Assembly (NCBI RefSeq): GCF_014844095.1
Contig: NZ_CP062163.1
Location: 1,116,001-1,180,000, forward strand
Source of the DNA: Brevibacillus sp. JNUCC-41
Lineage (GTDB): Bacteria; Bacillota; Bacilli; Bacillales; DSM-1321
Direction: 5' to 3'
Length of the DNA: 64,000 nucleotides
Numbering within the stretch: the first letter of the stretch is position 1; every line of letters begins with the position of its first letter. Shown here piece after piece: positions 59,774 to 64,000 of the stretch. The position numbers were made by a program, and so were the translations under genes. The notes under the pieces were generated by a model. That model had not been told where the DNA came from and ran no database searches. It saw only the letters and a program-made list of their open reading frames with translations.

Positions 59774-60640
59774 TTAGAATAATGTGTCAGCCAAGTTCTT
59801 CACAAACTCACGCTCCCGTTCCTCGTCCAACTTATCCACTATGGAACGAAGAATCGCCCGTTTCGGCGGGATCAACACACTCAGATCGCAAGCATCAAGC
59901 AAAGCCCTGATTGACGCCGCATCTTCAGCCACCTTCCCTTGATTCACGGCATTTATCAAATCACTCGACAGTTTAACGAACAGTTCAATGCTTTTTGGGT
60001 CCTTCAACTTCGTATTGGTTTCTATCAATTGCTTTAACTGCTCCCCTTCGATATAAGGAACTTCAATTACGACAAATCTATTTTTTAGCGCTTCATTCAG
60101 CGGCACTGTACCGACATACCCTTCGTTGATTGCAGCAATTACATTAAAGCCATCTTTTGCCGTTATGACTTCATTCGTGAACGGATTCGTTATCGTCCTT
60201 CTGTAATCAAGCACACCATTGATAAGCGGCAGCGTTTCCGGCTTTGCCATGTTGATTTCATCTATATATAGGAAATGACCGTGATTCATCGAATTTGTCA
60301 CTGGTCCAGGTACGAATTCTATCACTTGTTTTTCCTCTTTGTAAGCCAACGTCTTGAAGCCCAATAAGCTTTCGGCATCCAAGTCGACTGAGCAGTTGAC
60401 ACTGAACATCGGCTGGTTGAATAAATTCGATAATGTCTCGGCAAACTTTGTCTTTCCAGCCCCTGTCGGACCCTTCAAAAGGATATTCTTCCCCATGCTT
60501 AAGGCCGTGATGGCATCCACCATCAACTCCATCTCGGGAGGCAGATATCCGCCGCTCCTGATCAATTCCTCGAATTGAACAGGATTTTTTTTGCTTGCTT
60601 GTAATATATTTGCGATTTCTATTGGTAATCGATTGATCAT
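59774..60640 (-). CDS. yojN: MoxR/NorQ/CobS-like AAA+ ATPase (YojN)
   Basis: 288 residues. Walker [13 protein letters not shown] (near 57-68), Walker [24 protein letters not shown], sensor-1 [13 protein letters not shown], arginine finger area KNRFVVIEV. CobS/NorQ-like member of the MoxR group; forms a hexamer working with the VWA partner YojO. ATG 60640 chosen ([13 protein letters not shown]); the frame extends upstream without a ribosome site. Confidence 0.92.
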   Translation of the reverse strand: MINRLPIEIANILQASKKNPVQFEELIRSGGYLPPEMELMVDAITALSMGKNILLKGPTGAGKTKFAETLSNLFNQPMFSVNCSVDLDAESLLGFKTLAYKEEKQVIEFVPGPVTNSMNHGHFLYIDEINMAKPETLPLINGVLDYRRTITNPFTNEVITAKDGFNVIAAINEGYVGTVPLNEALKNRFVVIEVPYIEGEQLKQLIETNTKLKDPKSIELFVKLSSDLINAVNQGKVAEDAASIRALLDACDLSVLIPPKRAILRSIVDKLDEEREREFVKNLADTLF

Positions 60641-60701
60641 TGTGTTCCTACACCCCTTTCTGAACATTTTAAGGCTCTTTCCCATTAAAAACAAACACTA
60701 A

Positions 60702-60736
60702 GAAAAGGAGCTGTCATCAAGACAGCTCCTTTCATG
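60702..60736 (-). terminator. Terminator of brnQ
   Basis: AAAAGGAGCTGTC/GACAGCTCCTTT hairpin with minus-strand U run. Confidence 0.85.
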
Positions 60737-60769
60737 ATTCGAAGATTCTCATATAGTGAATGATATCCC

Positions 60770-62101
60770 TTAATAGGCTTCCTTAGGGTCACCTTTCATA
60801 AGGTATACCATATAGCCCAATACACCGCCGATGATGGCAGGAATCACCCATCCCACTCCTACACTATATAGTGGAAGGTATTGATTGAAAAGGTCCGAAA
60901 CAACTTCCATTTTAATGCCTGATGCCACTATTCCATCCATTATGCTGATGATCGCCGTTAATAATAAGCTTCCTAAATATACCTCCGATTTCCCTTTGAA
61001 AAAGGAATGGAAGAATGTCAGAACAATCAAAACGATCGCTACAGGATAAAGTGCCGTTAACACAGGCACTGTAATGGAAATGAGCTTGGTCAAACCTACA
61101 TTGGCAACAGCCGCACTAAAAACTGCGAAAATGACGACATATGATTTATAAGATACAGCAGGCAGTATTTTATTGAAATACGTAGCACAAGCCGTTATCA
61201 AACCGATGCTTGTCGTTAAGCAGGCAGCGATCACGATCAACCCTAACAACACGGCACCAGCCGGTCCGAAAAAATGATTCGAGGCTTGAGCCAAAACGTC
61301 TCCGCCATTATCCAGTTGACCGAGTTTTTCCACACTTGTCGCCCCGACATAAGTCAAGGCCGTATAAACGATCACCAACAAAGAAGCGGCTATTAAGCCA
61401 GCTTTCACACAAGATCCTAACACTTCTTTTCTAGATGTTATCCCTTTATCTTTGAATGCATTGATGACAATGATTCCAAATGCAAATCCGGCCAGCGTAT
61501 CCATAGTCAAATACCCTTCTTTGAACCCCTTAAAGAAAGAATTATCTGAATAATCAACCGCTGGTGACTGGATTTCACCCATTGGATTAATGATGGCGAC
61601 CACAATTAGGATCCCGATGAAAATCAATAATAATGGTGTTAATATTTTCCCTACGATATCCAGCATTTTTGATGGATTGATGGATAATAAACAGGCAATT
61701 CCAAAGTATATGATCGTGAATATCAGCAATGGTAAAAAGCCGACATCATTAGAAAGGAAAGGTTTAATCCCTATTTCGTAGGATACACTCCCTGTTCTGG
61801 GAAGCGCGAAAAGCGGTCCCAAAGACAAATAAAGAACGACTGTGAAAATGATGCCGAATAATGGGTGTGCCCTGCTTGCAAGCGATTGAACATCATTTTT
61901 TCCCGAAAAACCAAATGCCAATATTGTAATGAATGGCAAACCGACCCCAGTAATGATGAATCCTAAACTGGCCGTCCATAAATTAGTCCCGGCGGATTGC
62001 CCGAGCATGGCAGGGAAAATTAAGTTTCCTGCACCAAAAAATAAAGCAAAAAGCATTAACCCTGTTACAATGATAAAAGAAAGTGGTGCTTTCTGTGTCA
62101 T
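60770..62101 (-). CDS. brnQ: Branched-chain amino acid:cation symporter
   Basis: 443 residues, twelve helices. BrnQ marks: LFALFFGAGNLIFPAMLGQSAG at the N-terminus, GPLFALPRTGSVSYEIG, GYLTMDTLAGFAFGIIVINAFKDKG. Imports Leu/Ile/Val with Na+ or H+. No T-box or leader was seen before it. GGAGGGCTATAT before the ATG. Confidence 0.94.
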   Translation of the reverse strand: MTQKAPLSFIIVTGLMLFALFFGAGNLIFPAMLGQSAGTNLWTASLGFIITGVGLPFITILAFGFSGKNDVQSLASRAHPLFGIIFTVVLYLSLGPLFALPRTGSVSYEIGIKPFLSNDVGFLPLLIFTIIYFGIACLLSINPSKMLDIVGKILTPLLLIFIGILIVVAIINPMGEIQSPAVDYSDNSFFKGFKEGYLTMDTLAGFAFGIIVINAFKDKGITSRKEVLGSCVKAGLIAASLLVIVYTALTYVGATSVEKLGQLDNGGDVLAQASNHFFGPAGAVLLGLIVIAACLTTSIGLITACATYFNKILPAVSYKSYVVIFAVFSAAVANVGLTKLISITVPVLTALYPVAIVLIVLTFFHSFFKGKSEVYLGSLLLTAIISIMDGIVASGIKMEVVSDLFNQYLPLYSVGVGWVIPAIIGGVLGYMVYLMKGDPKEAY

Positions 62102-62467
62102 ATATAGCCCTCCATTGTGTTGATTATCTTAACGAAGAAAAGAGTCGTCCATCAATTTCCCGTAAAAAAAGTGCCAAGAACTGCGAACGTATTCTACCTA
62201 TCTGTTAAAATATACCTTCATGAAACTATCAATCATCCATAACTCTCCTTACTATAAAATCAGGCGGAACGTTTGTCAAAGTTATTTCATTCATTATTCG
62301 GAAAAATCTTTCTTTTCTAATTTCTTTTTCAAGAAAATGAGCGAGGCATTTAGATTCAACAGAAAAGTTGAGTAAAAAGTACTGCAATTTATTTTGCAGA
62401 AAAAATATTTAAATATTCTGATATTTATTAAAACCATCTAAAAACAAAGAAAATAGGGGGAGTTAAC
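62102..62467. other. Divergent promoter region brnQ/maa, no gene
   Basis: 366 bp of AT-rich DNA. No riboswitch, T-box or strong hairpin was noticed. Promoter boxes could not be assigned with confidence. Confidence 0.5.
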
Positions 62468-63034
62468 ATGTATTCGGAAAAAGAAAAAATGGTGAGCGGG
62501 GAACCTTACATGGCCGCTGATCCGGAATTAGTAAGAGATAGGGAAAACGCCAGAAAGTTGACCCGGTTATACAATCAGACAGCAGAAAGCGAAGGGGATG
62601 AACGAACTGCCCTGCTGAAACAGCTTTTAGGTTCCACTGGTCTAAATGTATATATTGAACCCACTTTTCGTTGTGACTATGGATACAACATTTCTGTCGG
62701 GGAAAACTTTTATGCTAATTTCGATTGTGTCATTTTGGACGTTTGTGAAGTGAAAATTGGCAGGGACTGCATGTTGGCTCCCGGAGTGCATATCTATACA
62801 GCCACACACCCGCTGGATCCCTTTGAACGCAGTTCTGGAGTGGAATACGGAAAACCTGTTACGATCGGGGATCATGTATGGATTGGCGGAGGGGCCATCA
62901 TCAATCCTGGCATAACAATAGGGAATCATTCCGTCGTCGCTTCAGGGGCAGTCGTAACAAAGGATGTTCCTGAAGGCGTTGTTGTCGGCGGAAACCCAGC
63001 GAAGGTCATCAAGCATATTGAAGGAATTAAATAA
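62468..63034 (+). CDS. maa: Maltose O-acetyltransferase
   Basis: 188 residues. N-terminal Mac domain ([32 protein letters not shown]) then left-handed beta helix of hexapeptide repeats ([37 protein letters not shown]) with active-site His in YTATHPLDP. Transfers acetyl from CoA to sugars. AGGGGGAG before ATG 62468. Single gene with own terminator. Confidence 0.93.
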   Translation: MYSEKEKMVSGEPYMAADPELVRDRENARKLTRLYNQTAESEGDERTALLKQLLGSTGLNVYIEPTFRCDYGYNISVGENFYANFDCVILDVCEVKIGRDCMLAPGVHIYTATHPLDPFERSSGVEYGKPVTIGDHVWIGGGAIINPGITIGNHSVVASGAVVTKDVPEGVVVGGNPAKVIKHIEGIK

Positions 63035-63075
63035 GGCAGGGCCACTCCCCCTGAGTGGCCCTGCCTCCTTTTTTC
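63034..63075 (+). terminator. Terminator of maa
   Basis: GGCAGGGCCACTC/GAGTGGCCCTGCC perfect stem with T run; may also end the convergent yhfK gene. Confidence 0.88.
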
Positions 63076-63076
63076 G

Positions 63077-63721
63077 TTAAATTTTCCTTAATGCTTCCGA
63101 GATTGCAGTATCACCAGAGATTAAATCAAATGAACGCTTGTAGGTATTTTCTTCAGTTAAAGAAGCAAAAATCGTTCGAGCCACATCTTCCCGGGCAATC
63201 TGACCTCTTTCCAATTCTTCGGCGGCTGCCACTTTGCCTGTCCCCGGTTCATTCACCAGGCCGCCTGGCTTAATGATGGTATAATTTAAATCGCTTTGTA
63301 ACAATGCCCTATCCGCGTAGTGCTTGGCCACATAATATGGTTTGATGGCTTCATTCCAGTTTTCGCGATTATTGGCCTGAAAAGCGCTCACCATGATGAA
63401 TCGGTTGATTCCCAAGTTTTCTGCCGCTTCAATCGTTTTAACAGCACCATCCAAATCAATCAACAGCGTTTGATCAGCACCGGTGCTTCCTCCGGATCCT
63501 GCTGTAAACACGATGGCATCGCAGCCTTTTGCCGCATTCGAAATCTCATCCACCGTTCCGGTTAAGCTCACGAGAGCAGATTCAATTCCATTTTTCTCTA
63601 AATGCTTACTTTGTTCTTCTTTACGAACCATTGCCCGTACACTATGTTCCGGGCTATCTTTTAATAAATCTACAAGATATTTACCGATCTGCCCATTTGC
63701 CCCAACTACGAATACTTTCAT
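63077..63721 (-). CDS. yhfK: Atypical SDR, NAD(P)-binding protein (YhfK)
   Basis: 214 residues, same length as B. subtilis YhfK. Dinucleotide-binding motif VVGANGQIGKYL at the N-terminus (TGxxGxxG type of atypical SDRs); FTAGSGGSTGAD, KPYYVAKHYADRALLQ and IIKPGGLVNEPGTG follow. The Tyr/Lys of YVAKHYADR occur but not as classical YxxxK. Likely a NAD(P)H-dependent epimerase/reductase of unknown substrate. Confidence 0.9.
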   Translation of the reverse strand: MKVFVVGANGQIGKYLVDLLKDSPEHSVRAMVRKEEQSKHLEKNGIESALVSLTGTVDEISNAAKGCDAIVFTAGSGGSTGADQTLLIDLDGAVKTIEAAENLGINRFIMVSAFQANNRENWNEAIKPYYVAKHYADRALLQSDLNYTIIKPGGLVNEPGTGKVAAAEELERGQIAREDVARTIFASLTEENTYKRSFDLISGDTAISEALRKI

Positions 63722-63831
63722 AAAGGTCAGCTCCCATAATGGTTAGTTTGGTTTCCATTCAAATTATTTCATGGACTCAGAACATTATCAAACAATCAGC
63801 CCGCCGAGTCATCTTTAACATTGGAAATAGT

Positions 63832-63860
63832 TTGGCAACCACCCTTATATATTTTATAAT
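63832..63860 (+). promoter_or_regulatory. SigA promoter of the terminal small ORF
   Basis: TTGGCA (63832-63837), 17 bp, TATAAT (63855-63860): near-consensus. Predicted start about 63867, 39 nt before the ATG. Confidence 0.78.
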
Positions 63861-63905
63861 AAAAACAATACGTGTTCTTCAGGGACATAACGGGGAGGTG
63901 TAAAG

Positions 63906-63998
63906 ATGGCAAACAGAATGTTAATGCCACCTTCTGCAGCATCTCATGCAAAGCCTAGTATTGGAGGCGATACTTTGCATGGGGTTGAATTAAGCTAA
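63906..63998 (+). CDS. 30-residue ORF behind a strong promoter and ribosome site
   Basis: 30 codons from ATG 63906, starting MANRMLMPPSAASHAKPS and ending in LHGVELS. GGGAGGTG lies 6 bp before the ATG. No signal or membrane part. It could be a small protein, a leader peptide for a gene beyond the window or a start of a frame that is not translated. Not recognised. Confidence 0.5.
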   Translation: MANRMLMPPSAASHAKPSIGGDTLHGVELS

Positions 63999-64000
63999 AC

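Noticed and set aside
60770-62467. T-box or leucine leader before brnQ
   Set aside because: No AGGGUGGNACCGCG-type T-box sequence or leader hairpins found in 62102-62467.

Overview
The window looks like chromosomal DNA of a low-GC, endospore-forming Bacillales. Many genes have clear Bacillus counterparts (YhgE, YeeI, YojN/YojO, YhfK, SigV/RsiV, a YvgK-type molybdate regulator), Shine-Dalgarno sites are strong, GTG and TTG starts are common, and nearly every gene ends in a U-tailed hairpin. Gene order and content would fit the Peribacillus simplex/frigoritolerans group, but that is an impression, not a test. No rRNA, tRNA, phage, plasmid or CRISPR locus was seen.

Layout. 1-1.76 kb: 3'-truncated gene for a secreted protein of tandem SH3b repeats. 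2.1-3.4 kb: a yybP-ykoY (Mn2+) riboswitch with its own terminator, in front of a kinase-like gene and a lipoprotein gene. 3.5-4.4 kb: AHSA1/SRPBCC protein plus ArsR repressor with two operator-like palindromes. 4.4-7.8 kb: giant YhgE/Pip membrane protein coupled to an Rrf2 regulator. 7.9-11.7 kb: thioredoxin, DUF302, and a copper pair (CueP, multicopper oxidase). 12.3-18.6 kb: GH8 hydrolase, zinc ribbon, VOC, pentapeptide, membrane and glycine-periodic proteins, one decayed VOC gene. 18.7-27.2 kb: MarR-MFS, a GntR-ABC transporter operon, an ATPase, and GrpB paralogues (one frameshifted). 28-33.6 kb: two-component system with envelope genes (NodB deacetylase, two DedA proteins, UgtP-like glycosyltransferase). 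34-36.8 kb: DUF347 membrane protein, ModA and its divergent regulator. 36.9-40.8 kb: biotin genes (bioB; bioY-bioD-bioA), each transcription unit with a BirA-type operator. 42-47.4 kb: peptide transporter, then SigV/RsiV divergent from a PdaC-like deacetylase. 47.5-49.2 kb: YeeI, DUF4261. 49.4-56.4 kb: ethanolamine operon eutW-V-H-A-B-C without microcompartment genes. 56.8-64 kb: small ORF, TrkA-C protein, YojN/YojO, BrnQ, maltose O-acetyltransferase, YhfK, and a 30-codon ORF behind a strong promoter.

How parts work together. The SigV region reads as a lysozyme/envelope-stress unit: an ECF sigma factor, its RsiV anti-sigma factor and a peptidoglycan deacetylase share a divergent intergenic region with two near-identical ECF-type promoters. 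The eut genes form a self-contained sense-import-cleave pathway: EutW senses, EutV (ANTAR) should antiterminate at the eutV-eutH leader, EutH imports, EutBC cleave, EutA reactivates.

Most unusual items: a 219-bp MITE-like element present twice, with terminal inverted repeats and, for one copy, a perfect 8-bp target duplication; the Mn2+ riboswitch in front of a kinase-like gene; the paired ECF promoters; and a short ORF with a textbook promoter at the right edge.
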